DNA from: Chryseobacterium sp. MYb264
GTDB taxonomy: Bacteria; Bacteroidota; Bacteroidia; Flavobacteriales; Weeksellaceae
Length of the DNA: 64,000 bases
Assembly: GCF_035974275.1 (NCBI RefSeq)
Contig: NZ_CP142422.1
Coordinates: 434,001 to 498,000, forward strand
Reading direction: 5' to 3'
The first letter of the stretch is position 1; each line of letters opens with the position of its first letter. Both the position numbers and the translations under genes were made by a program. Positions 26,217 through 34,513 of this stretch are shown in pieces. Below the pieces are notes generated by a model. That model did not search any database. It was not told the DNA's origin and saw nothing but the letters and a program-made list of their open reading frames with translations.

Positions 26217-26681
26217 TTTACTTACTTTTATATGAATTCTATTATACGGAGTATAAAATTACGCAAATGAAAATTAGTAAAAAAATAAATGGTGAAAAAA
26301 AATCATGCTTCTCTGCATATCCGGTTCATTTTTAATAAAATAGCTTCAAATAATATTTGTAATAAAATTCAGAATTATTGATCATCCGGGTGTGAAATTC
26401 AGAAAACAGGATCAGAAAGAGAAATGCTGTACTGCTTATGATAAGGTGGTTATCTGGACCAGTTTTCTTACAGGGATGATGGCCACCCAATATCAGTCTC
26501 TGCTATACTTTTTTAATGGGCTTATTAATGATGAAAGCACTGTTAATGTGATAAAAAAAGGAGCCTAAGAGGTTGTTTTTCTATGAATTGATTAACGGAA
26601 GAGCATTAATCATATAACAATCTGTAAATTTACCGTGATATTTGGCATAATAAGTCTTATATTTACCAAAATTTTAAGTAA
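26217..26681. other. Divergent interval upstream of gnd
   Basis: About 465 bases between gnd and the unknown gene at 26682. Promoters for both must lie here, but no exact TAnnTTTG box with proper spacing was seen. It contains one doubtful short frame (26392-26568), listed separately. Confidence 0.35.
26392..26568 (+). CDS. Doubtful short ORF (58 aa)
   Basis: A frame opened by GTG at 26392 and closed by TAA at 26566-26568. The product has a charged start (KFRKQDQKEKCC), an amphipathic or hydrophobic middle (VVIWTSFLTGMMATQYQSLLYFFNGL) and a short tail. The frame is open upstream to about 26345 without an ATG. It could be a fragment of a decayed gene. Not recognised; low confidence. Confidence 0.2.
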   Translation: MKFRKQDQKEKCCTAYDKVVIWTSFLTGMMATQYQSLLYFFNGLINDESTVNVIKKGA

Positions 26682-27041
26682 ATGAATTATAAGCTCGAGC
26701 TCAACACGCAGGAGCCTAACTCTAAGATAGTTTTTAACAATATTTTGTTCGATGCTTTCAAAGTGAACGTGATTGAGAGATACACGGGAGATATGAGAAA
26801 GAATCCTATTTTGTGTGAAGTTTTGTTTAAGGTAAGAACTCTAGGTGATGATCTTATTGAAAAAAGGGATGGTAATGTAAGGGTAAAAATTAAAGGGGAC
26901 GACTTTGAAGTCTATCAGAGATTAGCTAAGACTTTTAAATCCTATGAGTTTAAAAATAAACTGATGAACAGAAAGGATGTGGAGCAGGAATATGTTCACT
27001 TCATTCTGAGTCTGGTAATTGCCAATTATCAGTTGAATTAA
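26682..27041 (+). CDS. Conserved-looking protein of unknown function (119 aa)
   Basis: 119 aa, no signal peptide or membrane segment. Rich in charged residues, with a compact mixed alpha/beta look (VFNNILFDAFKVNVIERYTGDMR, CEVLFKVRTLGDDLIEKRDGNVRVKI). The last 35 residues are helical (KDVEQEYVHFILSLVIANYQ). Not recognised; no motif suggests an activity. Monocistronic, with a terminator at 27076-27098 shared with the convergent surface-protein gene. Confidence 0.7.
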   Translation: MNYKLELNTQEPNSKIVFNNILFDAFKVNVIERYTGDMRKNPILCEVLFKVRTLGDDLIEKRDGNVRVKIKGDDFEVYQRLAKTFKSYEFKNKLMNRKDVEQEYVHFILSLVIANYQLN

Positions 27042-27075
27042 AATTAAACGGATCTTTTCTGAATACAATAAAAAT

Positions 27076-27098
27076 AGACTGCCTCCTGGAGGCAGTCT
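27076..27098. terminator. Bidirectional terminator between convergent genes
   Basis: AGACTGCC (27076-27083) pairs with GGCAGTCT (27091-27098) across TCCTGGA; T-run follows on the plus strand. Confidence 0.75.
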
Positions 27099-27119
27099 TT
27101 TACATATCCTGTACATTCT

Positions 27120-30100
27120 TTATCTTGCCATACTTCTGATCAGAGGATTGACAATGGATTGACATCCGTTAATGTTTACGGGGATATACTGAGTTTCTCC
27201 GGCCATACAGTTGCCTCTGTAGACCTCGGTCTTTAAATATAAATTATTTACCGTACTGTACTGTTTGTACATTTTGGTCAACTTAAAATTGATAAAGTCT
27301 TGCACAGCACTTCCTGTGGCAGTCTGTATCGCAGACCCCGGGATATCTTTCCACGCGGTGATATTTCCGGCGGCATCTTTTTCTGCATAAGCGAATGAAA
27401 GGTGATAAGCCGTGCATGGTTCAAGTACATTCACAGAAAGGGGAGATGACAGACACAGCGATTGCTCATCCTGTACCACATCGAAATAAGGGATTACAGA
27501 AACATCATAGACATAGGTTTTATTACCCAGCAGATTGGCAGAAACCACATTGTTAAGACGCAATTCCACGCGGTCAAATGTTGCTCCGATTCCATCGAGT
27601 ATTACTGCTGTCTTCTGAGCTGCCTGATTGGCGATGAGTTTAAGCAGATCCAGCTTAATGATCTGCGAGTCTGAAGCGCGGATTTCGTCCCCTACAGGTA
27701 CATTTCCCAAATATCGCTGAATGGTGAATCCTCCCAATACATTAACATCAAGAATGGAGATTCCTTCCGAACTCATGACAATTCTCACTTTATCTCCGGG
27801 TCTTGCCACATCTTTAAACTTAACGGTCAGCACCTGCTTATTCAGTACGCTTACGGAGGTATTAAAGATAGCTGCGGTGTCATAATTCGGCGTTCCGTGT
27901 AGAGGGGAGGAACTGTTATTAACGGCATCTGCTGCCAAATAAGGGTATAAAACACCTGAAAGAGAAGTGGCAACACCGAGTCCCGCATCCTGAACTCCGT
28001 AAAGCACATCTTTGGCCGAATGATTCAGAAGAACTGGTGCGCTTGCGTTTCCTGGAATTTCAGCACTACTCACTGAAAGATTGGCCTCACAAGCCTGTGC
28101 CTGTGTCAGAGGAATTCTGTCATCGATATACATTCCATATATCCTTGCAGAGTTAAAAAGCCCTAAAACACTTCCTATTAATACTCTTACCCCACCATAT
28201 TCGATCGCATTTCCTGAAGCGTCTCTAGGGATAAATGAAACATCGATGGTATTGCTTCCTACCAATAAATTCAGAAGATCGAGTTCGCCGATAGATCGTA
28301 CCGGACCCACGGGGGTTCCGTTTTTATCAAGCGTCTGAAGGGTAATGCCTCCAAGCAGCTGTAAAACCCCGTAATCCTGACCTAATTTAATCGTCATGGG
28401 AGTCCCGGCCGGAATCGGACTTGTTAAAGCTCCCGCAAAGCCGAGATCAAGCCATGAATTTCCTATTCCTGCCAGAGAAAGAGCATTAAAAATTGTTCCG
28501 TAGGTAGATAGATCATTATCTATTGCTTTTTCCGTATTGGTACTTCCTCCGGTTAAGACAGCACCGGCACTTTTCAGGTTAGCCATACGCTGAACGTATC
28601 GGTACTCACATTCTTGTTTATCATATACGTATACCGTAATTCTCTTGACAATGTCACAGTTTCCTGCAGAATTTACTGCTTTGGCGTAATAATTATAGGT
28701 CCCTATTTTGGGAAAATGAACGGTCTGTCCGGTTACGTCAAGATTGGTCAGCTCGTCATAAATCCTTACTGCGGTACTTCCCGGTAGCTGGCTCAGATAA
28801 TGAGAGGCACTGAATACAGTGGATGCATCTGCAATGCCATCAAAATTAGCATCCAGAGGCATGCTTATGCTTGCTGCTCCGGTGATCTGATACTGCTTAT
28901 CTTCCACAGCCATAAATGCAATGTATTCTCCGGAACAATAATTGGGGTCGCTGATTCCTTTTATATAATAGGTGCCAAGCGGCTGCCATCTGTTAGCTTG
29001 CTTTTCAGCGGCTGTTTTGAATGGAATTTCCTTCTGGTTGCTGTCTACGATAATATATCCGTCAGATGCAGCATTATAATTCGGGATCAACTGTGTAATG
29101 TCAAATTTTCTTGTTCTGATGTTATTGTTTAAAAACTCCAGAGAGCATACCTTTCTCTGATCAGGAGCGTCGTCCACAAAGGCTACATCATATACCCTGA
29201 TGTCCTCCGCATTGACCAGATTAACAGAAAGAGGTTTGAAAATACGGATGCCCACCTTGTCAAAAGGGAGTATTTTTCCGTTGGCATCCCTTGGGGCAGC
29301 AAGAAAACTGAAATCTGCATTGTTCTGATTCAAAAGCCCAAGAAGATCAAGACCCAGAACACTGGAGTCCAGCTTCACTGATGAAACTTCTGCTCCGTCT
29401 TTATAAAAAACAATGGAAGACTGGCTGGCCACATCCAGCTTTAAAAGACCTGAAGGCATGCGTAGCTTAAACCGTACTGCTTTTTCCTGTGAAGCTTTGG
29501 GTAAGTGGAAAAGCTGTTCCACCGTACCTGAAGCATTTAAATTCAGCAGTGAAGTTATTCCAATCCTTGAATAGGTGGTGAGATCATTGTCTATGGCCAA
29601 GTGAGAATTGGAAACCGGCTCAGAATTGATAAGACTCAAAAGTCCTCCTGCTGCAGTATAGGAGGTAAGCAGAGAAACATTGCAGTCTGATAGATTATCT
29701 TTAAAATAATAAGAATCATAAACTTTGAAATTATTAACCCCTCCGAACAAGAGTGAAAAAGTAGTTTTGTCATTTACTTCAATGGTTTTCACAGCCTGCT
29801 TAGGATAGAAGACGGCATAATAATTCTGGGATGCATCTTTAGCAATGGTAATTTTATCCTGATTGACATTTGAGTTTGTCGTGGATACAGCGATTACATT
29901 ACCTCCGGCCTCGTTTTTCAGCGTGAAAGAAGTCACGTGTTCGCCCCCGATAACAACACCCAGTACTCCTTTGAGCAGATTTCCCAAACTTCCTCCAAGT
30001 AGTGCGTCAAGAAGTCCGGTTTCATTGGAATTTACTTTTAAATAAAACTTGGAATTGGCAGGTATATAATCACTGCTGTTGCTGTATCCCATTGTTAAAG

Positions 30101-30332
30101 TTCCTGAATAACCCAACAGTCCAAGCGCTGTACCTCCGTAACTGTTGACCTGTGCAAAGGTGTTTACATCCGTATCATTGGCATTGCCGGGAGCCGTTAC
30201 ATTAGGTCCTGACGAGGTGTTGGGACGTATCTTAACCGCTGTTGTCTGGCTAAATAGCGCATTGGCCGAAAACAGACAGGTGAAGAGAAGAAGTCCTCTT
30301 TTTATTGTATTTCTCATATTCTTATGTTGCAT
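27120..30332 (-). CDS. Large secreted protein with repeated beta-sandwich-like modules
   Basis: 1070 aa; alternative start ATG 30317. Signal peptide about residues 6-28 (ends FSANALFSQ). At least four related modules of about 180-220 residues follow. Each has a phrase like AIDNDLTTYSRI or AIDNDLSTYGTI, a run rich in Leu and Gly (LDLLGLLNQNN, LDLLNLLVGSN, LDLLKLIANQA), then PRDANGKILPFDKV or PRDASGNAIEYGGV, and end in RVYDV or RIYGM. An Ig/PKD-like stretch with Cys lies between modules 2 and 3 (about 460-580). The pattern suggests carbohydrate-binding or adhesive surface modules. No T9SS sorting domain at the C-terminus. It follows the gene at 30336 by 3 bases, so one operon. Confidence 0.75.
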   Translation of the reverse strand: MQHKNMRNTIKRGLLLFTCLFSANALFSQTTAVKIRPNTSSGPNVTAPGNANDTDVNTFAQVNSYGGTALGLLGYSGTLTMGYSNSSDYIPANSKFYLKVNSNETGLLDALLGGSLGNLLKGVLGVVIGGEHVTSFTLKNEAGGNVIAVSTTNSNVNQDKITIAKDASQNYYAVFYPKQAVKTIEVNDKTTFSLLFGGVNNFKVYDSYYFKDNLSDCNVSLLTSYTAAGGLLSLINSEPVSNSHLAIDNDLTTYSRIGITSLLNLNASGTVEQLFHLPKASQEKAVRFKLRMPSGLLKLDVASQSSIVFYKDGAEVSSVKLDSSVLGLDLLGLLNQNNADFSFLAAPRDANGKILPFDKVGIRIFKPLSVNLVNAEDIRVYDVAFVDDAPDQRKVCSLEFLNNNIRTRKFDITQLIPNYNAASDGYIIVDSNQKEIPFKTAAEKQANRWQPLGTYYIKGISDPNYCSGEYIAFMAVEDKQYQITGAASISMPLDANFDGIADASTVFSASHYLSQLPGSTAVRIYDELTNLDVTGQTVHFPKIGTYNYYAKAVNSAGNCDIVKRITVYVYDKQECEYRYVQRMANLKSAGAVLTGGSTNTEKAIDNDLSTYGTIFNALSLAGIGNSWLDLGFAGALTSPIPAGTPMTIKLGQDYGVLQLLGGITLQTLDKNGTPVGPVRSIGELDLLNLLVGSNTIDVSFIPRDASGNAIEYGGVRVLIGSVLGLFNSARIYGMYIDDRIPLTQAQACEANLSVSSAEIPGNASAPVLLNHSAKDVLYGVQDAGLGVATSLSGVLYPYLAADAVNNSSSPLHGTPNYDTAAIFNTSVSVLNKQVLTVKFKDVARPGDKVRIVMSSEGISILDVNVLGGFTIQRYLGNVPVGDEIRASDSQIIKLDLLKLIANQAAQKTAVILDGIGATFDRVELRLNNVVSANLLGNKTYVYDVSVIPYFDVVQDEQSLCLSSPLSVNVLEPCTAYHLSFAYAEKDAAGNITAWKDIPGSAIQTATGSAVQDFINFKLTKMYKQYSTVNNLYLKTEVYRGNCMAGETQYIPVNINGCQSIVNPLIRSMAR

Positions 30333-30335
30333 CCG

Positions 30336-31043
30336 TTACTTCATCACAAAAACAATGTTCACAAAAGAATAATCGGTTCCGTTGCCGATAACATCGTAGG
30401 TAAGAATACCATTTTCATCAATACTTAAATTAGCCATTGAGGTCGTGTCATAATCCGTTACATAGTAATACAGCTGGTTGGCATTCGGAATCACGGTAAT
30501 GGTTTCGGGAGCGTTGGTGCTTTTTACAAAAGTCGTTCTGGGCTCCGTCCCGATGCTACCTCCTGTGGTAGAATTGCTGACAAATTTTTTATTGGTAAAC
30601 TGAGCCCTGTATTCCGCATAAAGATTTCTTTTCAAACCTGTCCCCGTGGCGGAAGTATTGAATACGATCGAAGGCATATAAAAAAAACGTATAGGACTGT
30701 CCAGACTTGTCTGTACTTTCACCCATTTCCCATTAGTATCCAGTGAGGGTTCAAAATAGTAATACCCCGGAGACTTGATATCTGCAGTCTTACCTTCTGC
30801 AGCGGAGGTAACGCCTGATGTAATATAAACCAGAGTAGCCAGCTGATTATTTGTATACACCTGATCTTTTGCTTTCAGTTCATCACCTGTCAATCTTGGC
30901 GGGATAACCCCGTCGACTTTAGTAGATACGCCTGATTCTTTCACGTGAAGAGTGGCTTGAGGATTGGGTGTATTAATCCCTACTTGAGCTGTCAAAGCGG
31001 CGGAAGTAAGTAATCCAACGAATACAAAATACGTTTTGTTCAT
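30336..31043 (-). CDS. Secreted surface protein of unknown function (operon partner of the 1070-aa protein)
   Basis: 235 aa from ATG 31043, chosen because it precedes a clean signal peptide (MNKTYFVFVGLLTSAALTAQ); the frame also extends to 31115. Mature start QVGINTPNPQATLHVKESG is the opening seen in many Bacteroidota outer-surface proteins. The remainder is beta-rich and Ser/Thr-rich, with YYFEPSLDTNGKWVKVQ. Its stop lies 3 bases before the start of the large modular protein. Function unknown; a paired surface or adhesion role is an inference. Confidence 0.7.
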   Translation of the reverse strand: MNKTYFVFVGLLTSAALTAQVGINTPNPQATLHVKESGVSTKVDGVIPPRLTGDELKAKDQVYTNNQLATLVYITSGVTSAAEGKTADIKSPGYYYFEPSLDTNGKWVKVQTSLDSPIRFFYMPSIVFNTSATGTGLKRNLYAEYRAQFTNKKFVSNSTTGGSIGTEPRTTFVKSTNAPETITVIPNANQLYYYVTDYDTTSMANLSIDENGILTYDVIGNGTDYSFVNIVFVMK

Positions 31044-31501
31044 AACTTTATTGATTTTTAAAAATAATTTCAATGGTTTACAAACGACAGTTTCCATGAT
31101 CTCCAACTTTTTCAATAAATTAACAATTAATAAATCTCATTGCAGTGATAAAAATACAGCTGTTTTGCGTGTTGTTTTATCGTTCTGTCAAATTTTTTGA
31201 TTTAATAATTGGAATAGCATATGCCGCACGGAAGAGTTCACAGCATAAAATAGCGGGACGATTTTCTTGTTTGAACAAAAAATATCAGAACTCATCTTAA
31301 GTCGTTTCATGGTATTCTGTTAGTTTTCGGCGCTAAGATAAGGATTTTTATGAAAAAAAATGTGTTTTATCCATTTTTTATAGGAAATTTTTAACTTTTT
31401 TAATAGATTTTGTGATTTAAGTATATGAAGTCATTTAAACTTTTAATATAAAACGGCTTCTTTATTTTTGTGTTGCGAAACATAAAAAACAAATCAAGCC
31501 G
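31044..31501. other. Gene-free interval before the IS remnant
   Basis: AT-rich, no ORF. Contains a TATTTTTG box at 31463-31470, the likely promoter of the transposase remnant, and must hold the promoter of the surface-protein operon. The outer end of the IS was not identified. Confidence 0.35.
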
Positions 31502-32863
31502 ATGTTGTACCAAGTACTAGACAAAGATATAATAGAAAATGAAGTAGTACTTAATCTTCCCAAGCCAAAACGAGGATTTTTTCCCAAAGCCCCCTCTTGC
31601 TGAAATCGTAAATTGCATATTATGGATCCGTTTCAAAACTTGGGGAGAAATTGTTTAGATGTATTTTTAGCTACAAATGCACGAATATTTTTATTTCCCG
31701 CAGATTGCAGAGATTTTCACAGATGCTGCTGTCTTTGTTGGTTGTTCGCAAGGACGCAAAGATATTTTTTAATACTCTATGTTTTTAAGTCGCAAGGATT
31801 TTATCAAAGATAAAATTGAGGGCTGCATATTATCGCCACGAATGCACGAATTTTATTCCCCGCAGATCACAGATTCAGAACACGTCAGTGAAAAATCAAA
31901 GATTTTCCACAGATGATATCGTTGATTTTCTTTGCATCACCTTTCCTTCAGGTTTTTTATCAATAGAACGGCCTGGTGAGACTTAAAACGGGAGTTGTCA
32001 AAAAACTTGGTGGGGCTTCGTGTTCAATATGTAAAGTGTAAGGAAAAGAATCCGCTTCATTTGCAAAATCTGCGAGAGCAAAAAATTTCATCTTACATGA
32101 TCTAAACTTTTTTGCCTGGCCCCCAACTTTTGTACTTGATTGCATATTATACAAACTGAAAACAGTTGTCCAATGGGCTTATTTACCTGTAAAAAGTCTT
32201 TTTGAAGAGACTGTTTTGAGCTATCAAAGTGTTTTCTGTCATTTTCGTAAATGGTGTGTAAAAAATATTTGGCAAGATTGCTGGATACAGCTATTATCAA
32301 AAAATAAATCGAAATTAGATTTATCCAGTGCAGATTTAGACGGGAGTCATACATCGGCATTACGGGGAGGAGAAGAGCTCGCTTATCAAGGGCGAAAAAA
32401 TAGAAAGACCAGTACTTCGCTTTATTTTACGGATAGAGAGGGACTTTCTTTAGCCATGTCAGCCCCTATTGCAGGAAATCATAATGATCTGTATCATATT
32501 GAAATTTATTTTGATCAAATCACTTAAACATTAGAAAAGGCAGATATTGCTGTACAGGAATTATTTATGAATGCTGACGCAGGATTTGATGCTCAAAACT
32601 TCAGAAAGCATTGTGAAAATAAAGATATTATAGCTAATATTGCTTTCAATAAGCGTAATGGCGCAGATACAGACGAGATTTATTTTGATGAGCTTTTATA
32701 CCATCAAAGATATACTATAGAAAGAACAAATGCTTGGTTAGACAGCTTTAGATCATTGCTCAATAGGTTTGATACTACTGTATCTAGTTGGAAATCTTTT
32801 AATTATTTAGCATTTATGGTCATTGCACTAAGAAAGTTTTATAGCACAAAAAAGTTTAAATGA
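31502..32863 (+). pseudogene. IS5-family transposase, split and decayed
   Basis: 5' part 31502-31623: ATG, then LYQVLDKDIIENEVVLNLPKPKRGF, a frameshift near 31590, then PLAEIVNCIL. The frame resumes at 32141 with CILYKLKTVVQWAYLPVKSLFEE and runs to TGA 32863, broken by TAA at 32525-32527. DDE residues remain: Asp in DLDGSHTSALRGG, Asp in MNADAGFDAQ, Glu in IERTNAWLD. GRKNRKTSTSLYFTDREG and GNHNDLY are typical of the IS5 group. Three lesions (frameshift, roughly 527-bp insertion, nonsense codon) make it inactive. Confidence 0.88.
31624..32150 (+). mobile_element. Repeat-bearing insertion inside the transposase gene, flanked by a 12-bp direct repeat
   Basis: The transposase frame breaks off at ATTGCATATTAT (31612-31623) and resumes at an identical ATTGCATATTAT (32139-32150), so 527 bases were gained with a duplicated 12-mer. 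Near the ends lie CAAAACTTGGGG (31634-31645) and CCCCAACTTTTG (32121-32132), inverted repeats matching at 11 of 12 positions. The interior holds one full and one partial unit of the 165-bp family (31655-31930), then about 170 bases (31970-32138) also found at 56158-56334. No transposase is encoded, so it would be a non-autonomous element. Confidence 0.7.
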
Positions 32864-33391
32864 CTTCTATTATTGTTTATTAAGCGGTATCACTATACGT
32901 TGAATGGGTTGGGGGTAAAGTGCTGGAAGCAGAATGTTTTTTCCGGTTGATAAGAGGGAAGCGGTTTATTTATGACACTGTAAAAAGAAACTCCGGATTA
33001 AGAATCATGATTTCCTGACAGCCTCTTTTGACACACATACTTCCACTAAACTTAATCCATTGAAACAAAATACCACTAACCTGAGTTCGATCCATAAAAT
33101 ATTTTACCAGATCAATAGGGACGGGCTTCAGCCCGTCTAAAAAAGATGAGATTCCTAGAGGCCTTAGCCGAAATTTATATTCAATTTGTACCAAAGCCCC
33201 TATTTGATTTGGGATTTTATCATTGGGCTGAAGTTACGCTATTGGCGTGTGTTAATGGTCTTGAAATCACTGTTTTAAATCATTTATTTTAATCTAACTC
33301 AGGTTAGGACTCATTGGGGAGTAATAAAAAGCCCCGTGAAACCATTCGGTCACAGAGCTTATAAGGAGTATACCCGTTTTTATCAAGGCTG
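32864..33391. other. Gene-free interval after the IS remnant
   Basis: About 530 bases with no supported gene. It holds a GC-rich hairpin at 33120-33137 and a related half (GGGCTGAAG near 33225). The text GGTTGGGGGTAAAG after the transposase stop may belong to the IS right end, but no matching left end was found. Confidence 0.35.
33120..33137 (+). terminator. GC-rich hairpin (GACGGGC/GCCCGTC)
   Basis: GACGGGC (33120-33126) and GCCCGTC (33131-33137) pair exactly around TTCA, followed by TAAAAAAG. It lacks a T-run on the plus strand and a nearby gene; on the minus strand it is followed by CCCTATTGATC. It may be an interspersed hairpin more than a true terminator. Confidence 0.4.
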
Positions 33392-33811
33392 TTAATTTTC
33401 GTTCATTTTGGCACTAAACTTTTCAACCGCTTCTTTTGAAACAGGAGTAAAGAAATTAATAAGATTTCCATCGGGATCTCTGAAAAGCATTGATTTATTC
33501 CCCCATGGCATAACCGTAGGTTCCTGAACCACGGAACTTGAAAGATAATCTTTCAGCCTCTTAAATTCCAGATCTACATCATGGACCAAAAACTCAGTAA
33601 TTGTACTTTGGTTAGAGGCGGCCCGCGCAATATGATCTCCACCAAAAAGTGCTAGGGTTGCAGTGCTCCCGATCGCAATGGAGCTGTTCGCGGTTTGAAG
33701 CTCTGCAAAATCCGGTGTATATCGAGTAGCCTTAAAACCTGTAATTTTTTCGTAAAAGACGATCAGGGTATCGACCTTAGTCGTAATAATTCTTGTGGAT
33801 ACAATAGTCAT
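33392..33811 (-). CDS. VOC family (glyoxalase/bleomycin-resistance-like) protein
   Basis: 139 aa, single VOC domain: TRIITTKVDTLIVFYEKITGFKATR at the start and MLFRDPDGNLINFFTPVS at the end, the usual beta-alpha-beta-beta-beta signature with Glu/Asp and Asn near metal positions. Cytosolic. A minus-strand TACCTTTG box at 33832-33839 gives a leader of about 14 bases. Substrate unknown; VOC members include dioxygenases, thiol transferases and resistance proteins. Confidence 0.8.
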   Translation of the reverse strand: MTIVSTRIITTKVDTLIVFYEKITGFKATRYTPDFAELQTANSSIAIGSTATLALFGGDHIARAASNQSTITEFLVHDVDLEFKRLKDYLSSSVVQEPTVMPWGNKSMLFRDPDGNLINFFTPVSKEAVEKFSAKMNEN

Positions 33812-33890
33812 TTTAAAAATTTTTAACAGAACAAAGGTAATCCGGTATCAGGACAACAGTCTGTCAGTAGTATTGAAAATGTTTTCTTTG

Positions 33891-34400
33891 CTATTTTATT
33901 TTTACAAAAGACATGAGGTAACATGGGAGCGAGAAAGGTTCAGCTGTCGTGTCCTGTAGTATCTCAAAACCTGACTTTTCAAAAAAAGCAACCAGAGGAT
34001 CATGTTTTAAAATGTTAATCCATATCATATCTGTAAAAGAAGAAGCCTGAATGGTCTTTTTTAAAAGGGACTCCGCTACTTCAGAGGAACGGTATTCCGG
34101 AAGAACGGCAAAAGAGATCTGTGTTGCCCTCTTTTCGGGATGTAAAGGATGTACAGAGCCACTTTTCAGGATGCTGTAACCCAAAGGCTTTTCGTTTTCA
34201 TAAGCGATAATAAGCTGAGTGGAAAGATCGTTTAAGTCGTTAATTTTCTGGCGGTGATCAAAATGGTCTTCCATATACCGCTCAAGAACTTCTGCTGTGG
34301 CGAATTCCTGATGAAGGGCGATAAAGGAAGGTTCTTCCACTGCAAAATAATCATTAACACCTTGATCTGAACCTACCGTAAATTTTGAGATGATTTCCAT
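33891..34400 (-). CDS. GNAT family N-acetyltransferase
   Basis: 169 aa from ATG 34400. The longer start at 34415 overlaps a TAGCTTTG box (34413-34420). GNAT features: EKPLGYSILKSG (strand 4 region), ISFAVLPEYRSSEVAESLLKKTIQ (motif A, with an acetyl-CoA loop weaker than the usual Q/RxxGxG/A) and HDPLVAFFEKSGFEIL (motif B). Acceptor unknown. Divergent from a MocR-type regulator, whose candidate operator lies in the shared interval. Confidence 0.75.
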   Translation of the reverse strand: MEIISKFTVGSDQGVNDYFAVEEPSFIALHQEFATAEVLERYMEDHFDHRQKINDLNDLSTQLIIAYENEKPLGYSILKSGSVHPLHPEKRATQISFAVLPEYRSSEVAESLLKKTIQASSFTDMIWINILKHDPLVAFFEKSGFEILQDTTAEPFSLPCYLMSFVKIK

Positions 34401-34444
34401 GAATTTTTTTTTCAAAGCTAAGCCGATTCAGTGATTAAATAACG

Positions 34445-34493
34445 GTACAGTTTGAAAATATTAATCAGTACAGATTTGTATTTTGTACATTTG
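34445..34493. promoter_or_regulatory. Triple GTACA-TTTG repeat with MocR promoter box
   Basis: GTACAGTTTG (34445-34454), GTACAGATTTG (34468-34478) and GTACATTTG (34485-34493) are three variants of one direct repeat, the last containing the TACATTTG box of the MocR gene. MocR/PdxR regulators bind direct repeats, so this is a candidate autoregulatory site that would also control the divergent GNAT gene. Confidence 0.5.
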
Positions 34494-34513
34494 GAGAATA
34501 CAGCCAGTAAGCC

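Noticed and set aside
27120..30332. T9SS cargo assignment for the 1070-aa protein
   Set aside because: The C-terminus lacks the PNP and GTY-type motifs and the basic end seen in the 45816 protein.
32970..33194. Minus-strand frame of 74 aa after the IS remnant
   Set aside because: It reads through the GC-rich hairpin at 33120-33137, shows no family similarity, and has no promoter box.
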